64,000 nt of DNA from positions 4,907,501-4,971,500 of the forward strand of contig CM067526.1 in the NCBI GenBank assembly GCA_034509925.1. Reading direction: 5' to 3'. This document shows positions 21,501 through 32,742 of the stretch, one piece after another. Position 1 is the first letter of the stretch. Each line of letters opens with the position of its first letter. This stretch comes from Hirudinaria manillensis. Lineage: Eukaryota; Annelida; Clitellata; Hirudinida; Hirudinidae. The position numbers were made by a program, and so were the translations under genes. Below the pieces are notes generated by a model. The model was not told where the DNA came from. It saw only the letters and a program-made list of their open reading frames with translations, and made no database searches.

Positions 21501-22315
21501 TTTTTAGATGATGTTTTTGCTTGCTCCTTCCTTCTCAACGTGCCCGCTTGGAGACGAGAAGCCAAATCCTTATTTTTATTACGATGGCATTCTTCACCAA
21601 CGCTGTCGGGATCCCTGCTTATTCTGCTGAGAAAGTCAGTGAGAGACGATTTCTTGCCATCGTCGCAGATTTTAGGAATTATTGGTCCGAACCCGTGATC
21701 CTGAGGTCTGTCGAAGCTAAAGAAAGCCCTAATGTACGATGGGGCCCTCGAATCGTTCAAGTTTTCTTCTGCTTTAGCTTCGCAGAACTCTTCGATGTCT
21801 TCATCAAAATAGGACGTCAGCTTAGAAAGTAAATGGGCAAACGAGGGCAGTTCCTTAAGACTGGGCAGGGAGACCGATCGAATGGCTTCATGATCGGTTT
21901 GAGTTCCGCAGCGGCGGGCGTGAAAATCTTTGACTTTCGTGTAAAAATCGGCAAAATCTAAAAAATACGGATTTTTTTCCTTCGATCCTCTTTCCTGGCT
22001 CTCATCTGCTCCGTCTCCTTTTGTCGACAAACTCCACATAGATATGTTTACGAAAGGATTGCGATGATTTGATGATAAACTCGTATCCTCGCTGGATCTC
22101 AAGGGAGTGCTTTCTTCTTGTCTCGACGAAGTATCTGCTACATCGATCACCGAACGCTGGAGGCACAAGAGCTGGAGAAGTTCGGTCGACATGCACCTTC
22201 TTACGTAAGGTGTATCATCAGAATCACCCGAGTCAGGAAGGCGAACGTGGCGCTTTGGAAGTTTGGGTTCTATCTTCTTGTCTGTTCCTTTCGATCGTTT
22301 CTTTGAACGTTTCAT
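18581..22315 (-). CDS. Ankyrin-repeat and SOCS-box protein with very long disordered N-terminus
   Basis: ASB-type proteins are substrate receptors of Cullin-5 ubiquitin ligases: ankyrin repeats bind the target and the SOCS box recruits Elongin B/C and Cullin-5. The gene is one uninterrupted 1244-codon exon. Residues 1 to about 1010 are Ser/Lys-rich, with no predicted fold visible. Residues near 1040-1130 form two or three degenerate ankyrin repeats (ALVCAVVKSQYEIVERLLD; NGRTAFLASAIQ). Residues near 1185-1235 read as a SOCS box: SLSTLCFVSLRRHL for the BC box, LRRLPLPKCLTCYL for the Cul5 box with its LPLP. The last codons repeat DDIM twice. Typical ASB proteins are 300-600 residues, so this one is unusually long. 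SOCS assignment is by motif; orthology is unknown. Confidence 0.75.
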   Translation of the reverse strand: MKRSKKRSKGTDKKIEPKLPKRHVRLPDSGDSDDTPYVRRCMSTELLQLLCLQRSVIDVADTSSRQEESTPLRSSEDTSLSSNHRNPFVNISMWSLSTKGDGADESQERGSKEKNPYFLDFADFYTKVKDFHARRCGTQTDHEAIRSVSLPSLKELPSFAHLLSKLTSYFDEDIEEFCEAKAEENLNDSRAPSYIRAFFSFDRPQDHGFGPIIPKICDDGKKSSLTDFLSRISRDPDSVGEECHRNKNKDLASRLQAGTLRRKEQAKTSSKNKKKSSLKNKNREDSHKKSRDRSSKSDTYRKPYNSSSAKVLRHDGAFEASFVKNIKSNGNEQKKLLDLFQHLFKKHKARERLNVISKLPKRKSPISKQIPSKHKNHARSGPKIRDRKEVIPKNRNVNFDCDTKTSGQGTDSVDTSTNNIEVSFQKSISPLNLQSNCSSPTGNCNTRPIPSPRKHVLGESKNADKIQNEIFKEHRLGYSGVTCSWDMTKSTYRTERSRVRDTSSTPTFQHDKDEEKLYRNNFKDGSLSNSVISPESTFCEGSSNEERELDLPPVFPRRDSPKLFKDGFFNFHRPKTNETSVSDRFWADIMRTLKTPKQRTTLSTEFSRNKLIPGPFSASLTDILKEKLPDLKLDGDLGTPCVYKMPSFHASLSSATSLPSGLNGSLVSNKVDDISSISEDHFSTYCPGRKDSVMGENSLSSILTLKEGLSPSKFPSPGTLSSDLFLDECYWSQNLDNSTSFDSQTNEDSLKILETKFRGRCFGPKVPEKLIRASIIRDEVSVQADVCKPNTNSVCIQTSEPFDVGVASTSVSNVTKKSDSNSSTLMILKQLTKPHKLISVPLSNSPLIAQVSRHQKSPESKVRRSVRIISERKVKKIVHSPSPPVDAFRSKHCQENRISDKSIEFTKSLNSSKTYNGNNVYLRSMILFGEKPVTSPKIRKPKTKKLLDKNAEIRLKYFENRNKNVSFRNSSNTNQNFRDVKTRERNSNSNRKLKVIDNASSSTDEDILEQRVFLPKLNPSAPPQQEDLRANDRFSRFMNQRRFAEALETTYEEDFSVDWEDPWSGERALVCAVVKSQYEIVERLLDIGSILDAPDCNGRTAFLASAIQVDHKAAWLLLSHGLEIFCAAPLKVARGRSKNIVEFARFLELALLSGYRPGKELKWFENVLKSNSSNDEQDSIRSTLDLLSSCKQPASLSTLCFVSLRRHLSKVNRGRSIASSLRRLPLPKCLTCYLCMDDIMDDIM

Positions 22316-24228
22316 CTCAATGGGATAACGAATGGTACTTTTTTAACCTCCGATTCATGCAGACCAGCGAAACGAACTCGACCAAACGACCTTCATCAAT
22401 TCATATGAATAATCCAATGAAAAGATAAATCAATTTCTTGGTCCTATTAGTCGGTGTAGGCATCTGAGAACATGAAAAAATAAGCTGATAATCTGAATAT
22501 AACAACTTAACTCCGTTTTGAATCAAAGCATTAAGGCTGCTTTTATGCATGAAACGACGTTAAAAATTTTCCATCCGGTGATTTGAGTTCCGCTAAAAAT
22601 TTTCCATAAAGACCTGCGCGCGGTGACAATGGGAGCGCCCTTGCCAACATAATAGCAACTAACGTAATCGTTTTCAAGATATTTCACACTCTTCGACAAA
22701 AACGAAACATTAATATTTGTATATATATGTTAAAAATCAATACCAATAATTGTAGGCTTATGTGGTATATAACTCAACAAAGTTACAAAATGCTTTCGAA
22801 CTAGCTACAACTCGTTTTAAGGCCTATTTAAAAGATTCATACAGCTTGCGCCAACTCTAAAGTCCTGTTATCATTATAGCCTAGGCGTAGAAGTAATTAT
22901 GTCATAGAGAAAATGAATATAAATAGCACGCTTACATTCTCGTTGACCCGATGTTGATGGGTTTATTATTGTTTTTCTCATTACGTTCCCTGCAACGGAG
23001 ATGTGCTCGAGTTAGAGAATTTCATGGTATCAAATTAAACAAACTTTAAAGCAATTTAGTTAAATTCAAAATAAATATAATTAACATTCCAAATGCTAAC
23101 AGTTCACATCGCTGCGTCTTATCGGCTCATAAATCGATTCAAACGAAGTCCATTAAAACGTGTTGAACATATGCTACCAAGTCCCACAAGCAGATGTTAA
23201 AAACACAAAAAAAACTTGTTTGTCGATGTTGATAACTTGGTCTTATATACGATTCAAATCCTGTAGGTTTTTCTAAATTTAAAGTCAATTACAATTAGAT
23301 TAACAAACAAGCAATCATCGCCGTTTGAAATATGATGCGCATTTTACAGCAACTGCATTGATATCTTGCTAAAGGCAAATTCAGATAGTAATTTGGAGCA
23401 GTTATTAAAGATGAAAAAAGAGGAAGTATATTTTTAAAGATTAACCCTAATTCTGAATTTTCAAATATCAATCTTTATGGAGACGTTGATGTTCCCAGAG
23501 TTTATTTTTGATTTGTGAATAAAATTGTTTTTTTTTTATAATGTATAGTTAAAATATTGTTTGAATCAGTTTTAGAGCAATTGTTATATAACATTCTAAC
23601 GTAAACAACCAAAGGTCCAACAAAAATAAGTCTTTTTTAAAATATTTTTTAGACGTTATACTCAATTTGAAAATGTGAAAGATGAATAACTTAAGAAAAA
23701 TTACTTTTAACAGTAAGTAAATCAGCTGGAAAATAAACCGCGAAATTAACATTAACTAAAAAAGCTTAAGAGAAATGTTACTGGAAACGAATTCACGTTG
23801 GCCATTTTCATTATCCTCATTAACTGAATTAATTTTACCGACATCGTTGTCTTTGGTAATTATGCGTGGCGAAATTTATTCTCTTTAATCGGCTTTTTGA
23901 CAGTATTATTCAGTAGTTTAAATATTTTTCTTGCGGAAATTAGCTTTTTAGTAATATAAGTAAAAAGTTTTAATGTTTTGAAATTAATTATGGAATGCTA
24001 TTTTTATTGCTATGCCAATCCAACTTTAAACGGTGACATCAATCGTTCGAAAGTAAATATAAATAAGAGTGGATGGTTTGCTAGTTTTTTGTCACCTTTT
24101 TGTAACGAGCGGGTTTGGGCGCCAATGGCTGGTTTACATTTCGTGGAATTATTTAGACTTATTTAAGTGAGTATTACCATAACCAATTTCGTTTCATATA
24201 AATACATTACAAATTAAGTTATTTTTCT
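22316..24228. other. Divergent intergenic region between ankyrin/SOCS gene and TMEM64
   Basis: AT-rich DNA of 1.9 kb separating two divergently transcribed genes, so it should contain both promoters. A possible TMEM64 leader exon ends near 24166 (donor A|GTGAGT) and would splice to the CCAG acceptor at 24240-24243. No other coding exon or repeat seen. Confidence 0.5.
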
Positions 24229-25747
24229 ATGTTGATTTGCCAGATGTACTCCGTGTATGGTTATTCAAGAAAACATCTCCAGTTATTTTGGAACAAATGC
24301 ATGGCCAGTAGCGTAAATGTTGGCGATGTTGTAGAAAATGGTAAAAACCTAAACAGTTTCAGCTTAGGCAGCCACTTCAATACTACATTGAACCAGCTAG
24401 CAGATCCAAATGATTTGAGTCAGCAGCAATCAGTTTATAGTCAATCTAAAACAATGCAATCTTATTCTCCCGGTTTAGACTCTTTTGAAGTGAATATTTG
24501 TTGTGACGGTCGAAGCCTTACCAACAAATTGAATCTGATAATTTCATTAATGATGTTTGCTTCTATTGCATGCATAGTTTTATTCCTTGTTAGTGATTAT
24601 TTAAAGCAGGCCTTAGTAGCACTGGAACAAAGTCATTCGATTTTGACGGTTTTATGTTTTTTTATTCTCTTTATATTTGTTTCATTACCAATGGCTTGGG
24701 GATACGTCCTACTTAATTTGGCTGCAGGATATCTGTATGGTGTTATCTATGGCATGGTCGTCGTATTCTTTTGTGCTTTGGTAGGAATAACTGTGTCTCA
24801 TATTCTTCTTAATCATTCCTCTCTGAAGAGATGCATTCTAACCCAAATCTCGGGCAATGGCAGCTTCAGAACCATAATGTCTGTTGTCGAGAGCAGACAC
24901 GGGTTCAAAGTTATTGTCCTGGCCAGGTTGACACCCATTCCCTTTGGCCTGCAAAATGCCTTATTTTCAGTAAGTTGAATTCTTCTCCTTTGTTAATTGC
25001 TACAAATTATGAATTGGGCTAATAAATTAAAAGGTTTAATATCAGTTTAAAGTGGGAATGAACATATGCTAATTTGAATAAACCAAGTCAGGTTAATGGA
25101 AAATATTTTACGGCTCAGCTTTGTAAGATGAATCTCCGAAGATATCTGTCTGCCTCGACAATTGGAATGCTTCCGACTCAGGCTCTGCACACCTACATCG
25201 GGTCGACTCTCAGATCCATGCAAGACGTCGTGTCCACTGACCACGACAACAAATTTGCCCGGATAATTTTCGGCACACAGGTTTTCCTCGTTTTATCATA
25301 CCATCTCGATACCATCCAAATTGCATTTTCCAGCCTCCTATTTTAAAATTGTAATTTATATGGCTGTTTCTTCAAAAAACTTCCATACAGGCAACAGCTG
25401 TTATTGATGTTAATGTAATAATAATAATAATTAAGTTGGTTTTATATTGCTTTGACACCAGTCAGACCATAAAGACTACTCAACACTGTAAACACTTATG
25501 CAGTTTGAGTTAAATTTCAAATGCATTAAGAGTTGTTAGAACGTAACTACCTGAGCCAACTTGAAGATACAATAATATCTTACACCATCTCTATGATTTT
25601 TAAAATATCTTTAGCTTTATCTGTGTTTTATTTCAGTTCTTGCTTGTTGGAGCTCTGCTGATATTTGTACTGAAGAAAGCAAAGACAGAGTTTAATAAGA
25701 CACTCTATGAAGCAGAGAGTTTGACTCTTCCAGTAACTTGTGTTTGA
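24229..25747 (+). CDS. TMEM64: TMEM64-like VTT-domain membrane protein (3 coding exons)
   Basis: TMEM64 is an endoplasmic-reticulum membrane protein of the VTT/DedA-like superfamily. In mammals it modulates SERCA2 calcium signalling. Exons 24229-24969, 25119-25280 and 25637-25747 join in phase to about 337 residues. After a roughly 95-residue soluble N-terminus come hydrophobic segments (about 100-120 and 140-160). The family core follows: AWGYVLLNLAAGYLYG, VLARLTPIPFGLQNALFS and IGMLPTQALHTYIGSTLRSM. A last membrane segment (LLVGALLIFVLKKA) ends the fold. Splice sites are standard (CA|GTAAGT, CAG|GTTTTC). The first ATG may lie in an intron; if the acceptor at 24243 is used, translation starts at 24244. 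It converges on GDPGP1. Confidence 0.88.
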
Positions 25748-26245
25748 GAGCCAGAAGAGATGGGAGAGACATTAGCTGAGTCATTTTGTCAAAACGTTTT
25801 TTGTTTGTTGAGTTATTTTTATCGTTATCAGTATTTCCATGTCGACATGCAATAATCAATGTAGCCACATGTTTACTAACATACACAGCAACTGCACTAT
25901 TGTTAAGAATGTCTTATGGCTGTTGTTCACATTATCAAACGTTAAGAAGCCGAAATTATTAACTAGCAAGTTCAAGACTTCTGTTGGGTTTTCCATTGAG
26001 CTTAGTTACACTATACGTTCTAGTTAGGTAGTTTTTGTTTCACGCTCTCGTATTCAGCACAAAATTTTAAACATTTTCAAGTCTTTTTATGAGATCAAGC
26101 TATATTTATTTGTTCATTTACTTTCTGTGTTGTCTGCAAATACACAACTGTAGATTAATTTCAATATGATGATCTAAATAAATGAATTTCAGCACACAAA
26201 CTGATGGAAAATTTATTTTTAAACAGCCTATTAATGTAATTTATT
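25748..26245. other. Convergent 3' flanks of TMEM64 and GDPGP1
   Basis: AATAAA at about 26174-26180 can serve TMEM64 on the plus strand. TTTATT at about 26212-26217 is a possible signal for GDPGP1 on the minus strand. The two 3' UTRs may overlap. Confidence 0.45.
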
Positions 26246-28871
26246 TTAAGGTACCAATTCCATCACTTTGCTCACAAGCGCACTAAATTCATCTTCTGAG
26301 ATCATTTCTTTCTTAATTATTTCATTGATATCTCCTTCATCCAGTCTCTCGTATGCATCAGAGTCTAAAATAAAAACATCAGCATCCTTAAAATGTGCAA
26401 TTATTTTAAAGAAATACCAGTAAGGATCATACGAAAACATTAAAATACAATTTCACTGAGATTGATTGAAATGATTTAATTAATTAATAATATAAAATTG
26501 TTTGTTTTTCATGTAGTTTTTGTTTTGAATATCTAACCATAAACTGGAATGTGTCCAGAAAGTTCTGCACAAGCAACATTGAAGGGCTGCAACTTTGCTG
26601 AGCAGAGCTTGCAGCCTGAAAAGAACACATTGTAGTCATTAGTTTCATGTTGACTCACAGTTAAAAGTTGAATGAACCGTTGAACATCTTTCGTGGAAAA
26701 ATAAAAACTCTCAAAGTATCTGCAGACTCGTCTGAGAATGATTGTCCCCTCGTGATGAAGAGGTTGTGTGGAATGTTGGCCGAGTGAAGTAACTCAGCAG
26801 TTATGGATACTATCCTGTCAAAGGAAGAAATGGATATCATTTTGACAAACTGCTGACTGGCAAGAATTTCCCTTTCAATATTTACCTAGAAAGGTCACTG
26901 ACAGATCCTTGAAGCTGGAAAGCAAATGCCTGGATACATCCATCACTGAGAATGTGAAGATTTTTTCCACCAACATTCCTAACTTTCTGAAAATAAATTC
27001 TTTAATGAGCAAAAATGATTTAATGGTTATGTTAACAGTGAACTTATATATTAATTTGTATTAATTGTTAAAATATGAAAGATTAAGTATTGATATATTA
27101 TTAATGCACTTCCTATATGGATATTTTATACACAAAATGCAAATAAGAATGAGTTAGCAATTCATATAATTCTCAATTTATATGTATTAAATTTTGGTCC
27201 AAAGTCCATTGTCTTGGTAGAAGATGCCTTTCGTTAATAATAAGTTCAATCACCCACTATAAATGCACATTAACAATTTCATTTCCTGCTTAATTCCTGA
27301 GTTTATTTTTCATTTTGAGATTAGCATTGCATGAGTAGTCATAAACTTAGTAATAAAATTTGTTTCAGTATTGCTAAATAAGCACAGGAATTACTTTAGT
27401 TTATTTGTAAGATAATGTTTCATGCTAGTCAATAACATGTTCAGATATGTTTGAAAATCAGCATTAATATAATTAGAAGGATGCCCAAAATTTCTTATAG
27501 AAACAAGGAGCAAAGCCAAACAAAGGTGGCAAATAGGAACTTACGGCATGCTCCAAATAAATTTTGTGGTCTAAAGTCCATGCGTGGATGTGTTGATGAT
27601 TAACTGATGCCAAAGCACACAAACTGTTGAAGCCCATTCTCCAAGCACTGAAATGAGAAGTTAAGATGCACACTCTTTCTCATTGACAATCCTTAGAAGT
27701 TTCAAAACCAACGAATTTGATGTTAGAAGTAGCAGCTCGATAGACAACTGAACAGCCACAACATCCAGCTTCTAAAAGTGTGATAATACTTTTTTTTACA
27801 TAGTTAAAATATCTCAAATTTTTTTAAATAATTTAGTCAGTATTCTGGACATTTAGCTATTTTATGATTTGTTATATTTGTTTAGAAGCAATGCACAAAA
27901 CTACTTGAAGTTAATTTGGCATAATTAAAATCTCGGTAAGATTTTTTCCTGTAATTGAGTGTTAATCATCTAACCGCTATTATTATTTGCAATGTTGTTC
28001 AAGTACAGAACTTGAAAATGTATCGAGACATTTTATGGCTGTGTTATAATAAATATTTATAATAAATAAGTTTGTGACAAAACAACTAATTTAAATAACC
28101 TGAGGGGTGCATTTGCTAATATTGGGCACCAGAAGAATGTGATTTCTTTCCAATGGACTCACATTAATCATGATTACGTGATCACCATCCTGAAATGCCA
28201 TTCCTCGCTTTAAGAAGCCATTTGTTTTAGAAGAATAACTATGAAACTAACATGACAAACACTAGGTATATTAAGTCCATAAACATCCAGTTATTTCTAG
28301 ATTCTTAAGATGGTGATAAAGCATGATTCAGAAACAAAACTAAAAATGACACTCAAAACTTTGAGGGTGATAAATATATGTGATGACATACTAAATTGGA
28401 ATTCCCAGACCCATTTCTTTCAAATTTGAAAAGTATCTCTCCTGGTCTGACTTTGTTGAAATTAAATTTGTTTTTGTCAAAAGGAGTCCCACAACTTTCA
28501 AAGGTTTCAGGTTTTCTTCTCTCAATCATTCTCTTTTCATTAAGCTATTGAAAAATACTCTAGTTTCAACAAATTCAATGTCAATTTCCCTAAGAAAAAC
28601 CAAGTAAACAACTTGCAAGATGTAATTCCTTTCACCAGGCACAATTCTTGTTTTCATACCATCTAAAGAATACCTAAAAAGTCCGGCCTTTACTGCTTCT
28701 CTCCACCTCGTCTCAATGAATTCTTCGAACTAGAAAATCCCATTTTTCTTATTCTACTTTATAACTCTTTACAATCTGTTGTAAGTGAATCAACAATACC
28801 TTTGATTTCTTTAAACTTTTATTAACCAAGCTATGGATGAGTTCCCTCTCGCTATATCTGTAAGTGTCCAT
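26246..28871 (-). CDS. GDPGP1: GDP-D-glucose phosphorylase 1 (VTC2/GDPGP1 family)
   Basis: GDPGP1 removes misformed GDP-D-glucose by phosphorolysis to GDP and glucose-1-phosphate, and belongs to the histidine-triad superfamily. About ten small exons run from the ATG at 28871 to the stop at 26246. Key blocks in order are GLFRYSLDG, RRKPETF and FNFNKVRPGEILFKF (28390-28510), DGDHVIMINVSPLERNHILL (28095-28190), and RMGFNSLCALASVNHQHIHAW with the HxHxH catalytic triad (about 27560-27655). AHNLFITRG-like IPHNLFITRG and RVFIFPRK (26690-26830) follow, then PFNVACAELSGHIPVYG (26540-26620). The last exon adds an acidic C-terminus. Order and spacing match animal GDPGP1 throughout. It converges on TMEM64. 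Exact borders of the first three exons are approximate. Confidence 0.88.
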
Positions 28872-30077
28872 GGCAATATTACAATGAAGATATGATTAGT
28901 AATTACAGAATCAAAAATATCTTGCTAATGTTCAGATTTACACATTTAGCAGGTAGTCAGAGCCGGCACATACTATTGAAAAAGAATGCAGTGTCCGCTA
29001 AAAATAAATTCGATTAAAATATAGTCATTAGTAAAACTTTTAGGTACTAACATAGTCATCACAATTAACATTACATAAATCTTAACGAAAATGATATTTT
29101 TAAATAAGTTTATTCAATTTTTATCTTAAAATAGGATTCAGTGAAAGCTTGGAAGATAGGCTGCAGGATTCCACAGAACTCGCATAGCTGTCACTTTGTG
29201 GTTCCCATTGAACCACATTGATGTCTCTCATCATTTACAAATATGCAATAATTCACAAAACTATATAAGAATTTATACTTGGAACAATGAATGAATATGC
29301 CAAGTTGAGAGGTAAAAGTGTGGCTGCATCCCTCTGAAGAACTTAGACCAAGAAAGCTTTAGTTTCCTGGTCTATGGTGCCTAAGACTCATCTTTAGGCC
29401 GATAAGCTCAATGATTTCTTGCTCTTTTGGGAGCTGATATCGTGATTATGTCAATATGGAAAATGTGGATTGATTGATTTGACTAAGAGATCAACAGAGA
29501 TTCCAGCGAATTTTGAACCGATCTGGGAGAGTGTAGCTAGTATCACTTTGGAGCAATTCACCACCATACAAGATTTATGTCGGTATAACTGCCTGAAATG
29601 CCTAAATTAATGTCAATTAGATTGTAAGCCCTGCCCATTATGACTGCTAACTAGTGTTGGGGATCTGAAACTTAATAGATAACGTTGACACTCTAAATGG
29701 AGATTCTTGATGCATTGATAAGTTATAACAGAAACCCACAATCTATGAGGATCAACAGGCCACAGCCCATTTACTTCATCCATTCCTTTACTTAAATAAG
29801 CTAAATAATAAACATTTTACCCACATTCATGTGGTACTAAAAGTTTTAATTTTAGTTTGAACATAAAAAAGGTTAAATCTTAAAAGCTGTATATATAACT
29901 TTATTATATAAGGAATTCAAGCTTTTATAAAAAATAACAATAGCAATAACCAGAAAAAACAGCTGCAAAAGAGGTATATTGTTCACCAAAAAATATCTGA
30001 AGCACTGAAAGTTGATCATCTGCAGATCAAGCAAAAATAAATAATTCAAGACATCACAAAGCTATAAAACCATAAAT
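28872..30077. other. Intergenic, GDPGP1 upstream / annexin 1 downstream
   Basis: AT-rich, 1.2 kb. A somewhat GC-richer stretch at 29280-29640 has no sustained open frame on either strand. It should hold the GDPGP1 promoter and the annexin 3' UTR. Confidence 0.4.
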
Positions 30078-31924
30078 TTAATTGTTTCCAAGGACAGCCA
30101 AAAGCAGCCTACAATAATCTCCACCACAATCACCAGAAATGAAATCTCTCAGAGATTTACCATACAATTTACTGAATGCTTGGGAGACATTTTTCAGATC
30201 AAACTATAAATAAAAAAAATGTTGTTAGGCAGGTTTCATCAAATTGAAGTAGGATTGCTCACCTCTGAACGAGTGACGATCAGCCTTATAAGGGATTGAT
30301 CATCAGTACCTCCTCCAGCCATGCTCTTGTACAACCTCTCAGCAAAATAATCATCAGAATCCCAGATGAATTGAACTTTTAAAATGATTTTATTCATATT
30401 TTAATTATTTGAACACAAGCAGAGAGGAAAAATTAGCATTTCACCTAAGGCACAAAATCCTTCCTCCAATGTTCCTGTCATTTCACTCTTGATGGAATCA
30501 ATGATACCCTTGCCAGAAATGGCTCTGTACTTCTCAAAGGTGGCCCTCAGCTGAGGGAAGCTTCTAGTGCAGAGTATGGCATTGAAGACTGACTCATCGG
30601 TTCCAACTTGCTTGATGCCCGCCTTAATAATTAGGATTAGAAAAAAGATTATTTATGAGATAGAAATTGATTTTAAATAATAAACACCATAGACATGAAG
30701 AATTTGTTACTAATAACTATTAACTTTGGAGGTTGATAATTAGTTCACAAAGTAATTTTTCAAACAAAAGGTAATGACATTCATGACAAAGGTAATAACA
30801 ATAGCTAATAACCAACAAATATTTATCTTGCGAGCAAAACAATTATAATTAATATAATTAGTAGTTTCCATAGTAGTTCTGCATCTAACCTCAATCAATG
30901 CTTGGGCATCGGTCTGGGCTTTGGCATGATCGACTTGCGTGCTTTCATCTCTGTTGGCTTGGCAGATGGACACCAACAAGCTCTCAAAATGTCCCCCGAC
31001 ATCATTTTTGATGTCCTCTTCCAAGTTTCTTTTGAATTCTTTATTGGATAGTTAATAAATAAATTCATCAAAAATAAAACATTATTCAAAAAAAAAAGAT
31101 AGATACCATGTTCATAGTGGGCCTTAATGGCTCTTATTTCATTGTTTAATCTTGGACACAAAATCTCAATAAGAGTTGTTTCATCTGTGCCAGCACCCTG
31201 AGTATTTGAGTAAAACCAATTCCCATTTTTATTAATTACTGAAAATTATTTTATAATCCACATTGAAATGAATTATTTTAATAACCTGCATGGCATTTCT
31301 AAGTCCTTTGGCCAAATATAGTGGTAAAACATCCATTAGAGCAAGAACAGCTTCCTCAAAATTACCTCCCAATTCAGATTTTAAATCTTCAATAAGGTCC
31401 TGTAATTTATTAAACTGATTTTAGTCTATAGAACTTCACATTACAATCACAGGCCATGAGCAAGGCTTTTAACATGACAAATGTTATGAAACATTATGTC
31501 TGTTATAATTAACAATTTTATGCATTCTTTCAAGCTTACTCTTCCAAACATATTTTTGTACTGAGACTTTATTTCCTGCCTCTGAGCATTGTTGTGAGCC
31601 ACCAGCACTTTTATGATTGCCTCTTCATCAGTTCCTTTTGTAGGAATCAAAAGTAACTTAAGCAATTACTTTAAAATAATGATGCAAATGATGAATTAAT
31701 AACCTAGTCCTCTCATTGCCGATCTCAGACTGGTGGCTGCAGCCTCGGCATTGAAGTTTGGGTTAGCTCGAATCTGTGGGCATCGAAAAAAATTCAATTT
31801 CAAAATGAAAAAATACTAACTTTTCACTAAAACTGAGTAATGATTTCCTGCAGATAGTGCTATTCGATGCAAATTATGCATTAATTGGATTATTCAAACT
31901 GCATCACACACCCACCGTCGCCAT
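30078..31924 (-). CDS. Annexin, copy 1 (four-repeat, 8 or 9 exons)
   Basis: Annexins bind acidic phospholipids in a calcium-dependent way and act in membrane repair and traffic. Exon 1 codes only Met-Ala-Thr (31916-31924). Then follow 31704-31773, 31540-31634, 31286-31399, 31107-31197, two exons to about 30900, 30445-30622, about 30264-30380 and the last to 30078. All four repeats carry the type II calcium loop: [22 protein letters not shown] and GGGTDDQ, each followed by the downstream acidic cap. The N-terminal tail is very short, so regulatory sites known from long-tailed annexins are lacking. The protein ends [16 protein letters not shown]. Copy 2 at 41754-43604 has the same architecture. 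The vertebrate subfamily is not assigned. Confidence 0.92.
30445..30622 (-). other. Annexin 1 repeat-3 exon, nearly identical to that of annexin 2
   Basis: This 178-base exon ([18 protein letters not shown] and on) differs from the copy 2 exon (42120-42297, also 178 bases) at about eight sites by hand count. It includes a run of about 90 identical bases, while other exon pairs differ at roughly a quarter of sites. Confidence 0.85.
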
Positions 31925-32742
31925 ATCTCGGATAGGTCAAGTACGCTAGCTAACTTGATGAGATACTTGTCGTCAGAGCTACCAGGTGGCCTGGTATGTC
32001 AAGTGTTGAGCGATTAGTACAAGATCAATGTGAAAATAAAATAATACAAACATAGGTTTATTGATTTTTAACAAAAGAAGCAAATAAACAAATTTAGAAA
32101 ATATTATACCATTACCAGCCTCGAAATGTCACTTGAGTAAGATAGCATTTGAAGAGCTTACAGCGAGTGGATAAATATAACATAATCTATTTGAAATAAT
32201 ATGAATTATATATATAAGTTACTTTATTAAGTAAATCTTCAACTCAAGAAAATTACAAAAACTAATAGCTATTATCGATTTAAACGTCAATACCAACGCC
32301 CTATAATTTTAAAAATATATGCAGAATATTACTGGTCAGGCCATCTCCCCTACTGCGATAAAGAACCAATGTTTTATGCAACAAGGCAACCCTGAAACCA
32401 GGGCATTTTTCAAAGTCAATAATCAATCATAATAAATATTGTTACAATAAATATTTTTATTACTTACACACTTCAATAGATATTACCCAAACGACATTTA
32501 ATTCCGGTTAATTATTCTTGCAAAAGAATATACAAAATTGTGTAAGTCATCGAATAACACTTCATTTTGTTTAGACAAATGAATAAAACAAAAAGGTTTG
32601 ATATGGAATCTGCTTATTTCAATCGTTTATTGTCGCGTAATAATAATAATAATATAGTTCTCATCGCTATTATCTCAGAAAAATAATTTATTTTTAATCA
32701 TGCACCTACTCATAAGTGATCTTATAAATATTATCGTAATTA
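31925..32742. other. Intergenic, annexin 1 promoter and SART1 3' flank
   Basis: AT-rich, with no coding exon seen. The 3' flank of the intronless SART1 (below 32743) has no clear poly(A) tract and aligns with that of the other SART1 copy for about 20 bases at most. Confidence 0.45.
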
